Origin: Viola odorata
Lineage: Eukaryota > Streptophyta > Magnoliopsida > Malpighiales > Violaceae
Direction: 5' to 3'
DNA: 64,000 bases
Assembly (NCBI GenBank): GCA_963691705.1
Contig: OY829542.1
Coordinates: 4,260,188-4,324,187, forward strand
Below, piece by piece: positions 34,380-46,864 of this stretch. The position numbers and the translations under genes were made by a program. The first letter of the stretch is position 1, and every line of letters starts with the position of its first letter. Under the pieces are notes generated by a model. It was not told the DNA's origin and made no database searches. It saw nothing but the letters and a program-made list of their open reading frames with translations.

Positions 34380-35530
34380 TTGAACAAACTAAATATATAT
34401 GTATAGGTGTTAGTAAATAATCTCTCCCTCACGTGTTTAAACACTCGTGTTTAGGTCACTCGAAAAATACGTGCTCACAAACACTCAACTTCGCGTTCTC
34501 CGTGTACCTGCACACTTAAACAAGGGTTAGAAAATAATTCTCTCCCTCACGTGTTTAACACTCGTGTTTAATCACTCGCAAAAGATAGCCTCACAAATCG
34601 CTCACTATATCCACACACAAAGCTTGCTCACCACACAACTTGTTGCCGCAAACAAACTTGTGATCCGAATCAAGCAATTCATCAACAACTACTTTCGCAA
34701 ATGCTCAAGATTAGAACAAGAGGAGGAAAGATTGAACTTATAAAGAACTCAAGAAGAATACAAGGACTCAAGAGAAAGCTGAAAAATTTTCAGATTTCCA
34801 AGGAAATTCAAAATTTTAATTTTGAGGGAAAAACTTTGAATTTCCGTTGGAGGGAAGGAAGGCTGGAATTATTGGGTTTAATTGAGTAAAAGACTCAAAG
34901 AAAGATTCAAAGATTTAATGAAAAAGACTTGAGGGTTTAAGACTTAAGAAACCCTAAGTTTAGGACTCCAAATATCTAAAACTCAAGTTTAGGATTTAAT
35001 GAGTTTAGGACTTGAGTTTAAGACTTGTTTAAGACTCAAATAAAATGAAAAGGACAGCTGCACACTAAGGAAGAAGAGGAGGACGTGCTAGCCTTAGGGA
35101 AAAAGTGGGTTTATTTGGTTGGAATTGAATCATTTAGTTAGGAATGTTTGTTACTTTGGTCAAATTGTCAAAAAGGCTAGGGTGAGTTGGCTTATTGCAT
35201 TTAATACAAAGGATGGGGTTCTTTGACTCTTGATGGCTGGCAAAGCTTGGGGAAATAATTAATTAATTGACAAACACTTGGCTAAAACTTTTGTAGGATT
35301 ATTTTGGATCAAAAAGTGTCAATTGCCAAGAACACCAAGAACTCAAGATGAACACCAAGAACACACCCAAATGATTTTCTCAAGATTTCAAAATTTTAAT
35401 TTTGCCAAAGTGATCACAACCAACAATCAAAAGCCCACTCGAAATATTTTTCGAAAGTAACGGACGAAACTCAAGATATCAAAAAATAAGGTTCTAACTC
35501 TTTTGACGAAACTAGACAAATTCGATAGGC
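34380..35530 (-). other. E2 leader (5' UTR)
   Basis: Non-coding stretch between the ORF start and the PBS. It has a duplicated CTCTCCCTCACGTGTTTA block (34420 and 34541) with a CACGTG E-box, and many GACTCAAG/GACTTGAG words at 34730-35050. No gene seen. Confidence 0.6.
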
Positions 35531-35550
35531 GGCCAAAAGCTCCGCTACCA
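35531..35550 (-). other. E2 primer-binding-like site
   Basis: On the minus strand TGGTAGCGGAGCTTTTGGCC begins two bases inside the 5' LTR edge. It resembles the common plant TGGTATCAGAGC (initiator tRNA-Met) site with two changes, and the same variant occurs in the TRIM at 8169-8819. Confidence 0.6.
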
Positions 35551-35552
35551 CT

Positions 35553-36722
35553 TGATGCGATCACGGCCTAGGGTTAGTAGGCCGGATAACATATGGAGCT
35601 TAAGGAGGATCTAGCCAAACGAATCATCTAGTACAAACCATGTCACAAGATGGGGAAACTCAAGAAAAGGGAGAACTAGCGGAGAAAACACATAAAGAGC
35701 GATGGAAAGATGGGAATTACCCGGGAATTAGAAGATGGATGGAAGGGACGGAGACGAGCACACGCGAAGTAACGAAAATCACACGAACAATTGCTTGATC
35801 AAGATATACTCCGAGGCCCAAGATTGAGACTCGTTTCTATGGATGATCAACCAAATAAACATGTACTTCACTCACATAAATCGACAAACTATTACAAACT
35901 TTGATTTCCCGGAGAGAGATCGGGAGGAGTAATCTCAAACTCGATCGATCCCTCTCAAGGAATGAAAGTGTTGAGCCCTAGCTCCATGTGTACAAAGGAG
36001 GAGAATTCTCACTCAACAAAACACACACAAAGTTGTCCAAAGCTCCCTAAAGAAAGAAACACAAGAGCTATTTATAGTTCGTACAAAAGATGCGCTTGAA
36101 AAGCCCAAAAATGGCATTTTTCCTCATGTCTGGCGGTATACCGCCTGGGAGGGTTGAGGGCTGGCGGTATACCGCTAGCCTCGGCTCTTGAAAGCCAAAA
36201 TAATTCATTTTCTGGCGGTATACCGCCCCAGTCAGGTCATTCCTGGCGGTATGCCGCTAGGCTCGCTCACACTGCGCGCTAAAATGTCGACGAGCATAAC
36301 TTTTGATCCACCCGTCCGATTGGCCTGAAATTTGTCCCAAATGAAAGCTAACATCTTGAAGTTTCCAGCAAGCCTTTGATCGCTCAAATCGGAAACCATT
36401 TGCTTGTCCATATTCTGGTGGCAAATATGTGACGCAATTCTGACTTGCATAAGACCTCTTGAATGGAGCTTTTGATGTCAAGGCCTTGGGATGGGTGAGC
36501 GTGGCCTGGTGACTTGCTTGGGTTAGACACGCCTCTACTTCATGGCTTTCTCGGTCATCTTGGGAGTTCCGCGTGTCTAAGCCTAGGGATTGCGCAGGTT
36601 TAGCACTCGATCCTCGACCTTGGGCATGATTTACGCGCATTTGCAAGGCTCGGCTGCCCGTGACCAGTTCTCTTGATTGCACGGCACGTATTTCTGATTC
36701 GAAGGGGGTCGTGATCGCATCA
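35553..36722 (-). repeat. E2 5' LTR (right copy)
   Basis: 1,170 bp, identical to the left copy except at about three positions. The palindrome array and TATA box lie at 36068-36260. Confidence 0.93.
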
Positions 36723-36727
36723 CAAGG

Positions 36728-38384
36728 GGACATGCTCGAACCTAATTTCATCCCCGACATTTCCACTAAGATTTAGGTAGAGGGTACAGACTTTGACGTA
36801 ACCAAGATTCGGAGGTTGAGGAAGGAATTAACTCGGGAGGAAGAGACTCAATTTGCATGTAAATATGGGAACTTGTTGACCATGACTGATGTTAGGACCG
36901 ATCAGGGATGCATCCTAGCGGCTCTAAAATTTTAGGATCCATACTACCGGTGCTTCTCTTTTGATGGAGGAGTAGACTTGACTCCCACTTTAGAGGAGTA
37001 CTCCACCTTGATGGGCTTCACACCTCCCATTTCAGCCATTTACCGGAATGTTCGCCTTGATTCCCCAAGTGTCAAGGCTAAGCTTGATCGTAAAATGGAG
37101 ATCCCCGCTCGAGCCTTAGAAGGGAACTATGTGTGGTGCTGGCCGGACATCGAAAAATAGTTTTGGAAGTCCAAAGGGCAAGATCGCCTAGGGATCCTAG
37201 CCTTTGCGGTAGTGGGGCTCATCTTGTTCCCCAAAATGAAGGACATAGTTGATTTTGAAGCAGCCAATGTCTTCATTGAAATAGAAGCCAACGCCATCAA
37301 TCCTACCACGGCTATCCTAGCCGAGACCTTTCGTGCCTTGGACCTTTGCCGAAGGAAAGGCAAAGGGAAACTCACATGTTGCACCCAGTTGTTAACAGCT
37401 TGGCTATTGAGCCATTTCAAGCAAGCGCCAAGCCGGTCCATCTTCTCGATAATTCACTTGAGCAAGTCCCCCCTAGTCGAAGTCATAACCGCGATAACTG
37501 ACAACCATTGGGAGATGCAAGACAAAGACGTTTGGGTTGAGAGGTTCCTAAACCTCTCGGAAGAGGACTTTGATTGGCATGCCAAGTGTCTACGAGCCGC
37601 CAATCCTATAGTTTGTTGTGGGCCTTTGCCATGGGTTCCTTTGATCGGGGCTCGAGGATGCGTCCATTATTGCCCCGCCCTAGCCTTGCGACAATTTTGC
37701 ATCATGCAAATAATCCCCGCAACGTTCGGCATGGCAGAATCAAGTCTACCTCATACCACGGAGAATTTGAGCTACCTCCAATACGCTCCTGATTGGACCC
37801 ACCCTTTTTACATCGAAGGACACACTGTCCCCGTCTTGCCAATGCTAGGATACCCGTAATGGAGGAGGAATCGCGCCAATGGAAACATTTTACCTCGCCC
37901 CAAAAATCGCAAACCGATGGAAGAAGAAGGCGAGTCATGCACCGGCAAAGGACTTGAGGCCATCACCCACGCCCGATTAATGAATCAGCTGCACACAATG
38001 ATGGGAGAAAGGAATCAGCTCGCCGTGGAAAAAGAAGTTTGGTTGGCACAGAAAATGGACCTAGAGTTCAAGGTACGCGAGTGGGAAAAACGCCACCAAA
38101 ACAATGTCCGGATAGGCTTGGCAAACCAGAAATCAGCCTCCGACGACTTTGAAAAATGCATGCATGGGGAAGTACACAAGGGAAGAGCATCCAACGCTCT
38201 AGTCAAAGACAAAAATGCGGTGATTAAGGTTTTGACGAGCCATGCCAATGAGAAAAGCGGAGAGAACCAAGCCTTACGAGCACGAATGGCCACACTAGAG
38301 GCCGAGTTGATAATACAAGTGGGAGAATTGGCATCATTAGAATACTACTGGAATGAACAAGCAAGCATCACCTTCCAGGGATGA
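36728..38384 (+). pseudogene. Ogre ORF1 (DUF7745-like) with C-terminal coiled coil, several in-frame stops
   Basis: A single frame spans this region and continues upstream of E2 at about 29760-29862. It is interrupted by TAG at 36774, 36933 and 37158 and TAA at 37857. Recognisable pieces include LEEYSTLMGF, GILAFAVVGLILFPK, LAETFRALD and LLTAWLLSHFKQ, which fit the plant ORF1 family of Ogre elements (DUF7745). After 37917 comes a charged, probably coiled-coil tail (EKEVWLAQKMDLEFKVREWE). The function of ORF1 in Ogre is not known. At least two stops (36933, 37158) sit where a Trp or similar codon is expected. Confidence 0.78.
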
Positions 38385-38789
38385 CGCCTTCAAGAGGAGG
38401 AACATGTACCCGGCATTCCAAATTTTGCTTTTTGTCCATGTGTAACTGCTAGACTTTTGTCTACTAGCTTTGTGATGAATGTAAATACTTGATCCAACAT
38501 ATACTGGTTGTATCCTTTTGGGAAAAATCATCATCAATGACAAAGCTCGTAAATTATTCGGATAAATCACATGAGTTCTCCTTTCATGCAAAAAATATAT
38601 ACATGTATGTATGTACCAAAGGGCCACTAACCACGAATATACGACTCTCCTCAAAATAAAACTCAAAAAAAATGACACCACGCGAAGGCCTGACCGAGGA
38701 AATAAAAAAAAAATATACATTCACAAAAATTCAGAACAAAAGAGATAGTACGTTGGGTTCAGCCGCACACCCTTTTTCCTTGGTCAAAA

Positions 38790-40345
38790 GAAATACGATT
38801 GGCTCCGAATTTTCACTTGGCCAAAACACAAAAAATGTTCATCACACATATAAATATACCCCCTAAAAATTTCATTAAGTTCTGGGCAGCCAATCTCTCA
38901 AAACGAATTTTTTAGCGCGAGGCCATCATTCCTTCTCGGTCTCAGCTGCGCGTTATTTTTCTTTGGCCAATATCGACACAATTAACTCCGAATTTTCACT
39001 TGGCCAAAACACAAAAAATGTTCATCACACATAGAAATATCCCCCCTCCAAATTTCATAAAGTTCTGGGCAGCCAAACTCTCACAAAAAGATTTTTTCCA
39101 GTAGCAAAATGCTATAGCGTTTTGCCTCCGGAAAGTTGGAAAATAGAAGTAGCAAAACGCTATAGCGTTTTGCCTCTGGAAAGTTGAAAAATAGAAGTAG
39201 CGAAACGCTATAGCGTTACATACAAAACGCTATGGCGTTTTGACCCTGAAAGTATGACAACTAGTTTTGGGCTCCTCCTCCGCGCTCTTTTTTTTTTGGC
39301 CAATATCGATACAATGGGCTCAGAATTTCCGTTCGACCAAAACATGAAAGATGTTCACAACACATTGAAGTATTCCCACACCAAATTTCAGAACATTCGG
39401 GGCGACACATCTCTCAGAAATAATTTAGGCGTGAGGATAGCTACTCTACTCGGTCTCAGCTGCGCGTTCTTTTATTTTGGCCAATATCAACACAATCGGC
39501 TAGGAATTTCCACAGGGAAAAAACACGAAAGATGCTCATAACACCCTGAATAATTTCCATGCCAAAAATGGGAATTTTTCAAGCAGCGCGTCGCTCACAA
39601 ATAATTCGGACATAAGGAGGACAGTTTTCTCGGTCTCAACCGTACGATCTTTTGTCTCGGCCAATATGAACGCATGCGGCTCAGAATTTCCACTTGGCCA
39701 AAATACGAAAGATGTTCGTAACACATTGAAGTATGTCCCTACCAAATTTAAGAATTTTTGGAGCAGTGAACCTCATCTAAAAGCAAGACACGCGAAAGGT
39801 CATCTCTGCCGCCTGGCCCCTAGCGGCATGTCGCTAGCTTCGGCTCCAAAATTAGTTTTTCACCTCCAAAATCATTCGTTCAGCCGCGCGCTCATTTGTT
39901 TTGACTAATACCGATACGATGGGTTCAGAATTTCATTCGACCAAAACACAAAAAATGTTCACAACACATTGAAGTATGCCCACGCCAAATTACAGAGCGT
40001 TCTGGGCTACACATCTCCCGGAAATAATTTAGGCGTAAGGGTAACTACTCGGCTCAGTCACAGCTGCGCGTTCTTTTGTTTTCGCTAATATGAACGCATT
40101 CGGCTCAGAATTTCCACTTGGACAAAACGCGAAAGATGTTCATAACACATTGAAGAATTTCCATGCCAAAAATGGGATTTTTTCGAGTAGTGCATCACTC
40201 ACAAATAATTCGGACATAAGGAGGACAGTTTTCTCGGTCTCAGCCGTGCGATCGTTTGTCTCAGCCAATATGAATGCATTCGGCTCAGAATTTCCGCTGG
40301 GTCAAAACACGAAAGATGTTGGCTTCGGGTTGAAGTATGCTCGTG
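38790..40345 (+). repeat. Ogre tandem array, about 180-bp unit, with AAAACGCTATAGCGTTTT palindromes
   Basis: About eight diverged copies (near 38808, 38990, 39318, 39507, 39683, 39927, 40107, 40290) carry CAGAATTTCCACTTGG, CAAAACACGAAAGATGTTC and CGGTCTCAGC words. Between copies, four palindromes of the type AAAACGCTATAGCGTTTT lie at about 39105-39242, and a GCGGCATGTCGCTAGCTTC motif at 39821-39840. Non-coding. Confidence 0.8.
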
Positions 40346-40741
40346 CCAAAGATCAAAGTTTTCTAAGCAACACATCCCTCGAAAAACCATTTGGAGATGA
40401 CCTTAGCTACTCATTCCGAGTCACTTCAAGGGTTTCCCTAGTAGCGCCCAAGACCACATCGCATCGCTAGAATAAAGAAAGACTCCTCTCACGTCTCCAC
40501 CTAGAGCACCAACCCAAGATACACCCGTCTCTCGCCTCCCCTAAAAGTATCAAGCAAGAGAGTGGCTGGGAGATTGATCAAAGCAACATGGGGGCCTTGC
40601 GCTTGCACGTCATACATATGTAAACGCCTATACTTACCGCTATGTTTTTTTCTCTTACTTTTTTTTCTCAGATTGACGATAGCTCCTCGCAAGCGAATTG
40701 CTTCGCCCAGCCTTCCGCTAACAAGACTACAAGTGAGAAAG

Positions 40742-43700
40742 ATGGCCGAACAAGCCAAAACTGATGAAAGGGTGACCGCTAGGATAGCCGAGTTAGAAGA
40801 ACAAGTCAACATCGCCACAGAAAGGGTCGCTCGGGCCGAAAAAGAACAAGATGAAGCCACTGAAGTCCCACCCGGTTTCGATCCAAACCAAATGATGGGA
40901 CCTTCCTCGTCCGCCCTCTTCGGGCCTCCAGGACCCCAAGCATATACTATTCCCATGGGTCAGTGGAAGTGGGCTGACCCCTTCGCTGCATCTGCCAACA
41001 CCAACACCAACCCTAACACTGGGGGGGAGAATATTTCAAACTTACAACATACCTTGGGTAACCTCGCTTTGGACCCCGGGCAAAATCTGATCCGTCAAGA
41101 AGTCCCAGGATTCTGCCCACCCCAAGCCCACTACACTCAGGTCATAAACCCCAATCCTATGGGGACCCAACCACCATTTACGAATCCAACACAACTACTA
41201 GGCACACAAGAACCCCCTTGTGCTAACCCGATCTTTACAGAAAGACCAAACATCGATAGATTGAGCCTGCTAGAAGAAAGGCTCAGAACCATTGAAGGAA
41301 CCGATCCCTTTGACCCCATGGGCCCCGCCGACATGTGCATGGTCCCAGGGATCATAATGCCTCCTAAATATAAGGTGCCAGATTTCGAGAAATACACTGG
41401 GGTCGAGTGCCCAAGGACTCACCTCAAGGCTTATTGTAACAAAATGGCCGAGATGATACATAACGAGCCTCTCTTGATCCATCTGTTCAGAGAAAGCTTA
41501 GCCAAGAACGCTTTGACTTGGTACATGGGCTTAGACAGGGCCAAGATTAGGACTTGGAGGGATTTATCTGATGCCTTCTTCAGACAATACAAGTTCAATA
41601 TGGAGGTAGCACCGGACCGCTCCGACCTCCAAAACCTAGAGAAGAAAATGGACTAGTCTGTAAAAACCTACGCCCAAAGATGGAGAGAGCTAGCAGCTAG
41701 GATTTCACCGCCTCTAAGTGACAAAGAACTCATAGCCATTTTCGTGAACACCTTCAAAGCTCCTTACTATACGTACCTCATCTCCAACCCATCAAACAAC
41801 TTCTCGGACATGGTCTTGATCGCGGAAAGGGTCGAGCAAGGGATAAAAACGGGTAAGATCACCGCCCCTATCCCCGAAACAACACCAAAAAAGGCGCCTC
41901 CCGTAAAGAAAGAAGTTGGTTTTGTGTCTCAACAACCCAACTTCAGACCATCTTTTCCACCACCACAATACCATACCCCATCACCATACCCCTCGCCATT
42001 CTTTCCTCCGCCAATGCCGGTTGCTAACATAGCTCCGCAATACCCCGCACCCTTCCCGTCTTATCCATATTCTCCACCACAAATTCCACAACCCGCACAA
42101 CCTAGACCATATAACCCACCCAAGAACCCCGGCAACCAAGCAACTCAAGTCAGTCGCTGGAATAAAGAACCACCGCCACCCCTTCCTCTTCCTGCGGGGG
42201 AAATTTACAAACACCTCCTAGCAGCTGGGCAAATTGTGCCAATCCCGCCCCAACCCATGCTACCACCTTACCCCAAGTGGTATGACCCCAACGCCAAATG
42301 TGAATACCATGCGGGAGCACCAGGACACACGATGGATAATTGTTACGCCTTCAAAATGAAAGTGCAATAATTGATCAAGAGCGGTTGGGTTTCCTTTGAA
42401 GGGACGGCTAAAGGTCCCAACACTACCACCAACCCTCTCCCAAATCACACTCAAGGAAGCGGAGGGGTAAGCGCCCTTTCAACGGGAGTAATTGAGGATC
42501 CTCTCCCCTTCATTCTAAGCTTACCCAAAGAAGGACTTTTCGACACATTAGTAGAAAGTGGTCACCTACCACGCCCACAAGGGGGATTGGCTACCTGCTC
42601 ATTTTGTCAACAAGAAAGTGACCATAAGATCAAAGACTGTGGACTGTTCTCGGAAAAAGTAAGCCAACTCGTGACTTTTGGAGTTGTTCAAGTCGGGAAG
42701 AGAGTCCAAAAGGAAGATGAGGTTTGTGCTAGTGAGGAAGGATTATCCATCCCATATGCCTTCGAATGTGTAGCTCAAGCGGAGACCCCTACCACAACAC
42801 CGCTCAAGGTAGTCTTCAAATTCGCTCCTAACCCTCCTAGTCAAGACTTGCACGCTGTTCCATTTAACTATGGATACACAGTCATCACAACTCCCCCTTT
42901 CGCTACGCCAACGACCGAGACCTTCAATATTGGGGGCATGACCCGCACGGGGAGATGCTATATTTCGGAGGAAGTTGAGAAACAAAGGTTAGCCAAAGGA
43001 AAAGGCCCCTCAACTCCCGAAAAGATAGCGGAAGAAACGCAGAGGGTGAATGAGCCCGTTACCGAAGATAACGTGGCTGAATTCCTAAAAATCATAAAGA
43101 GGAGTGAGTTTAATATCATTGAATAATTGAAGAAGACCCCGGCTCGCATCTCCATCATGGAATTGATCCTCACATCTGAACCTCATCGTTTATCTCTCTT
43201 AAAAGTCTTAAACGAATCTTTCGTGACCAAAGACATCACCACCGAAGGGGTGGAAAGCCTCGTTGGAAGGATACAAGCATTAAGCACCATCACCGAAGAT
43301 CGACCCCGTGGGGACGAGTTACAACAAGGCCCTTTACATAACGGTGGAATGTAAGGGCCATGTCATAGCGAAGGCCCTAATTGATAACGGCTCCACATTG
43401 AATGTCATGCCCAAGCATGTCCTTGAGCAACTACCAATTGACATGGCTCTTCTCAAGCCAAGCGGAATGATGGCCCGAGCCTTTGACGGAACCATCCGAG
43501 AAATCATAGGAAGCTTTGAACTAGACATGGTAATTGGGCCCCACACCTTTACCCTAGTATTCCAAATCATGGAAATCCAACCCGCCTACAACATGCTCAT
43601 AGGGCGACCTTGGATCCACACGGCCGGAGTCGTGCCTTCATCTCTACATCAATGCGTCAAGTATGTGAAAGATGGCGTCCTCATCACCATAAAAGCGGAG

Positions 43701-44276
43701 GAAGCATTGATCCTAGCCAAGCACTCGTCCGTTCCCTACATCGAGGCCACCAAAACTTTGGAAAGCTCTTTCCAAGCCTTTGAAATAGTGAACACCGAAT
43801 GGATAGAGGAGGGTGCACCCGTCATCAAAGCACAAGCTCCCAATGAGGCCGTACTAGTTACCCATATGGTGCCAAGAGATGGTTTTCAGTTAGGGAAAAG
43901 GCTAGGAGCCTTGCTACAGAGGGAAAAAGGCATGACATTTCCCAAAAATTTCGGGGACCGTTTTGGGTTAGGATATCAACCAACTAAGGCCAATTTCGTT
44001 AGGGTCTCCAAGGGAAGGAAAGAGAGGCAACTAGCCAAGTTGTTTGGACACCCTACGCCTTCTTGTGGTATGAACATCCCGCACATTAGAACCACTTTTC
44101 CTTTCGCAGCCGAAATCATCCATCCTAATGCCGCCACCACCAGCGCAGCTCCAAATCTCTATATTTGCACGCTCGAAGAAGAAATGTCTCCTCGAGACTC
44201 GGCCACATTCGTAAGGAAGTCCGGGAAGCCCATGCACAACTGGACCGCCGCCACACTTCTTGATGTCCACTCGTAA
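40742..44276 (+). pseudogene. Ogre gag-protease
   Basis: Gag starts at ATG 40742 (an upstream in-frame start at 40562 is also open). It contains the retrotransposon Gag core (FEKYTGVECPRTHLKAYCNK, ALTWYMGLDRAKIRTWRDL, YAQRWRELAARI), a proline-rich region, a knuckle-like CEYHAGAPGHTMDNC and a later CSFCQQESDHKIKDC. The aspartic protease has the active-site word ALIDNGSTLNVMP and later NMLIGRPWIH. A glycine-rich NFGDRFGLGYQPTK resembles a G-patch. Lesions: TAG 41654, TAA 42368, TAA 43124 and a one-base shift near 43310 just before the protease. The stop at 44274 lies inside the predicted intron. Confidence 0.88.
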
Positions 44277-44817
44277 ATATATGCGTGTTTTGTTGTTTTT
44301 TTCTAGGAACATGTGTTCCCCTTCGGCTAAACAAATAAATGCCATGCGTGCGTGTTTTGTTGTCTTTATTAGGAACATGTGTTCCCCTTCGGTTAAAAAT
44401 AATTAAAAAAAAACCATGCAAATAAATGTTTTATTAGGAACATGTGTTCCCTTTTAGTTAAAAAATAGTACCATGTATATATGTTTTGTTGTCTTTATTA
44501 GGAACATGTGTTCCCCTTCGGTTAAAAAGTAAAAAAAAAAAAACCATATAAATGAATGCTTTATTAGGAACTTAGATTCCCCTTCGGTTAAAAATTATGT
44601 AAAAAAAAAATACGCCAAGTGAGCATGTATACATGACTTATTAGGAACTTGTGTTCCCTTTCGATTAAAAAATATAAAGATAAAAAAAAAACCACAATGT
44701 ATGTATGCATGTTTTATTATCTATAAGAGAGCCTGTGTTCCCTTTCAGTTTAAAAGACAAATAAACATATTTAACCTTTTTTCAAACATCGTTTATTGTT
44801 CTCATTTCTACTTTCAG
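44273..44817 (+). other. Ogre intron between protease and RT, filled with about 66-bp repeats
   Basis: Donor GTAAAT at 44273 and acceptor CTACTTTCAG ending at 44817. Joining 44272 to 44818 removes the protease stop and keeps the frame into RT. The intron has about seven copies of a unit with TTTTATTAGGAACATGTG then TTCCCCTTCGGTTAAAAA (44300-44740). Ogre elements are known to carry a partly spliced intron at this place. Confidence 0.82.
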
Positions 44818-46860
44818 GACAAAAGTCAAGACACCGGATCGTGGTAAACCTCATGCCTTTATCGACAAGGAAATTTTTGCCGCATCAGAACACGAAGAAG
44901 AAACCCCACGTGAATTGGCCCGTTTAGTGGAAAGCTCAGAAAAAGAAATAGTTCCCCATCGGGAGGAATTGGAGGAGATAAACTTGGGGGCAAGTTATGG
45001 AGGTCAAAAGATCGTCAAAATTGGGACCACTTTGAGCTCTAATCAGAGAGACAGAATGATTTCTCTTCTTGGAGAATACGCGGACATATTCGCTTGGTCG
45101 TACGATGACATGCCAGGTTTTGACCCCAATATAGTTGAGCACCGTATCCCATTAAAACCCAAATTCAAACCCGTAAAACAAAAGCTTCGAAGAATGCACC
45201 CCGATGTCCTTCTAAAGCTAAAAGAAGAGGTTATGAAGCAACTAGCCGCGGGTTTCTTAAAGGTTGCCGAATACCCCGAATGGATCGCCAACATTGTGTC
45301 GGTGCCTAAGAAAGATGGGAAAATCCGCATGTGTGTGGATTTTAGGGACCTTAACCGAGCTAGCCCTAAAGATGACTTCCCACTCCCTCACATTGACATA
45401 TTAGTAGACAGCGCGGCACGCCACGACGTGTTCTCCTTCATGGACGGGTTTTCAGGGTATAATCAGATCAAAATGGCTCCAGAAGATAGTGAAAAAACTA
45501 CTTTTATTACACCTTGGGGCACCTTTTGCTATAAGGTGATGCCATTCGGATTGAAAAATGCCGGCGCTACCTACCAACGTGCCGCGGTGACCCTTTTCCA
45601 CGATATGATGCATAAAGAGGTCGAAGTTTATGTCGACGATATGATCGCTAAGTCTCGAGGAGAAAAAGATCATATAAACGTCCTAAGGAAAATCTTTGAA
45701 AGATTGCGGCAATTCCAACTACGCTTGAATCCCGCCAAGTGCACCTTTGGAGTGACATCCGGAAAATTGCTAGGGTTCATCGTCAGCAACAAAGGCATAG
45801 AGGTGGATCCTGACAAGGTGAAGGCCATCCAAGAACTATCTCCCCCTAAGACCGAGAAGGAAGTGCGGAGCTTCCTTGGGCGCATCAACTATATCGCTCA
45901 TTTTATCAGTAATTGACCCTCACCTGTGAACCAATGTTCAAGATGTTAAGGAAAAATGGAGACGCCGAATGGGACGAAGATTGCCAGAAGGCCTTTGAAA
46001 GAATCAAGACATATCTCCAAAACCCACCAATCTTGGTCCCTCCTACTCCGGGGCGCCCTTTGCTGATTTACCTGACAGTCACGGCTAGCGCCATGGGATG
46101 CGTTCTAGGTCAACACGACGAGACCGGAAAGCACGAGCAAGCCATCTACTATTTGAGTAAAAAGTTTAGCGAATGTGAGATGCGCTACTCAGCATTGGAG
46201 CAAACTTGTTGCGCCCTAGCATGGAGCGCCCGAAGGCTTAGACAATATATGTTGTATTATACAACATGGTTGATGTCACGCATGGATCCTTTGAAGTGTA
46301 TCTTCTAGAAACCATACCTATCAAGCCGGATTTGTAGATGGCAAGTGATATTAGCTGAATACGAAATCATATATGTAACACGAAAAGCGGTCAAAGCAAG
46401 CGCCCTCGCCGACCACTTGGCCGATCATGCCACGGAAGAATACAAGTCCATGAGTTTCGACTTCCCCGACGAAGACATCATGATAATTAACGACAAAACC
46501 ACCAAAGATCTAGAAGAAGACGATTGGTGGATTATGTTCTTCGATGGTGCGGTAAACCTTTCGGGAAAAGGAGTGGGCGCCGTGGTCATAGCCCCTGATG
46601 GCCGTCAATTCCCCATAGCATGCAAGCTGAATTTTCCATGCACCAACAACATCGCCGAATACAAAGCATGTGTTAGTGGCTTGATGGCGGCGATTGACCT
46701 AAAAGTGAAGAAATTAAAAATCTTCGGGGACTCGGCCCTTGTCATTTATCAAGCTCAAGATTTATGGCAAACCCGAGATTCCAAGCTTATACCTTATCAG
46801 AAGTTGCTCACTCAACTCACGGGAGAGTTTGAAGAGACCAAATTTGATCGAATTGATCGG
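44818..46860 (+). pseudogene. Ogre reverse transcriptase, RNase H and second RNase H
   Basis: After the intron acceptor the frame gives a conserved RT: KLRRMHPDVLLKLKEEV, VPKKDGKIRMCVDFRDLN, FMDGFSGYNQI, MPFGLKNAGATYQRA and the catalytic EVYVDDMIAKS. A one-base shift near 45914 moves into the RNase H region (PLLIYLTVTASAMGCVLGQ, ALEQTCCALAW), which contains TAG at 46306. The second, archaeal-type RNase H follows (MFFDGAVNLSGKGVGAVVIA, NNIAEYKACVSGL, LKIFGDSALVI). Dual RNase H is diagnostic of the Tat/Ogre lineage. The sequence breaks at about 46855 and resumes in integrase in another frame. Confidence 0.9.
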
Positions 46861-46864
46861 GATA

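Larger units (their letters stand above)
29863..36722 (-). mobile_element. E2: young minus-strand LTR retrotransposon with a non-pol ORF
   Basis: Two LTRs of exactly 1,170 bp (29863-31032 and 35553-36722) begin TGATGCGATCAC and end GTGATCGCATCA. TSD CAAGG is at 29858-29862 and 36723-36727. I saw only three mismatches between the LTRs, so insertion is recent. Minus-strand polarity is set by the PBS-like TGGTAGCGGAGC beside the right LTR, the purine tract GAAGAGGGAGAGGT beside the left LTR and the coding strand. A gag-like zinc knuckle remains, but protease, RT and integrase are absent, so it is non-autonomous. It lies at the start of Ogre ORF1. Confidence 0.93.

Noticed and set aside
36257..36766. 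169-codon minus-strand ORF as a separate gene
   Set aside because: It is the E2 5' LTR copy of the C-terminal end of the E2 ORF plus flanking sequence.
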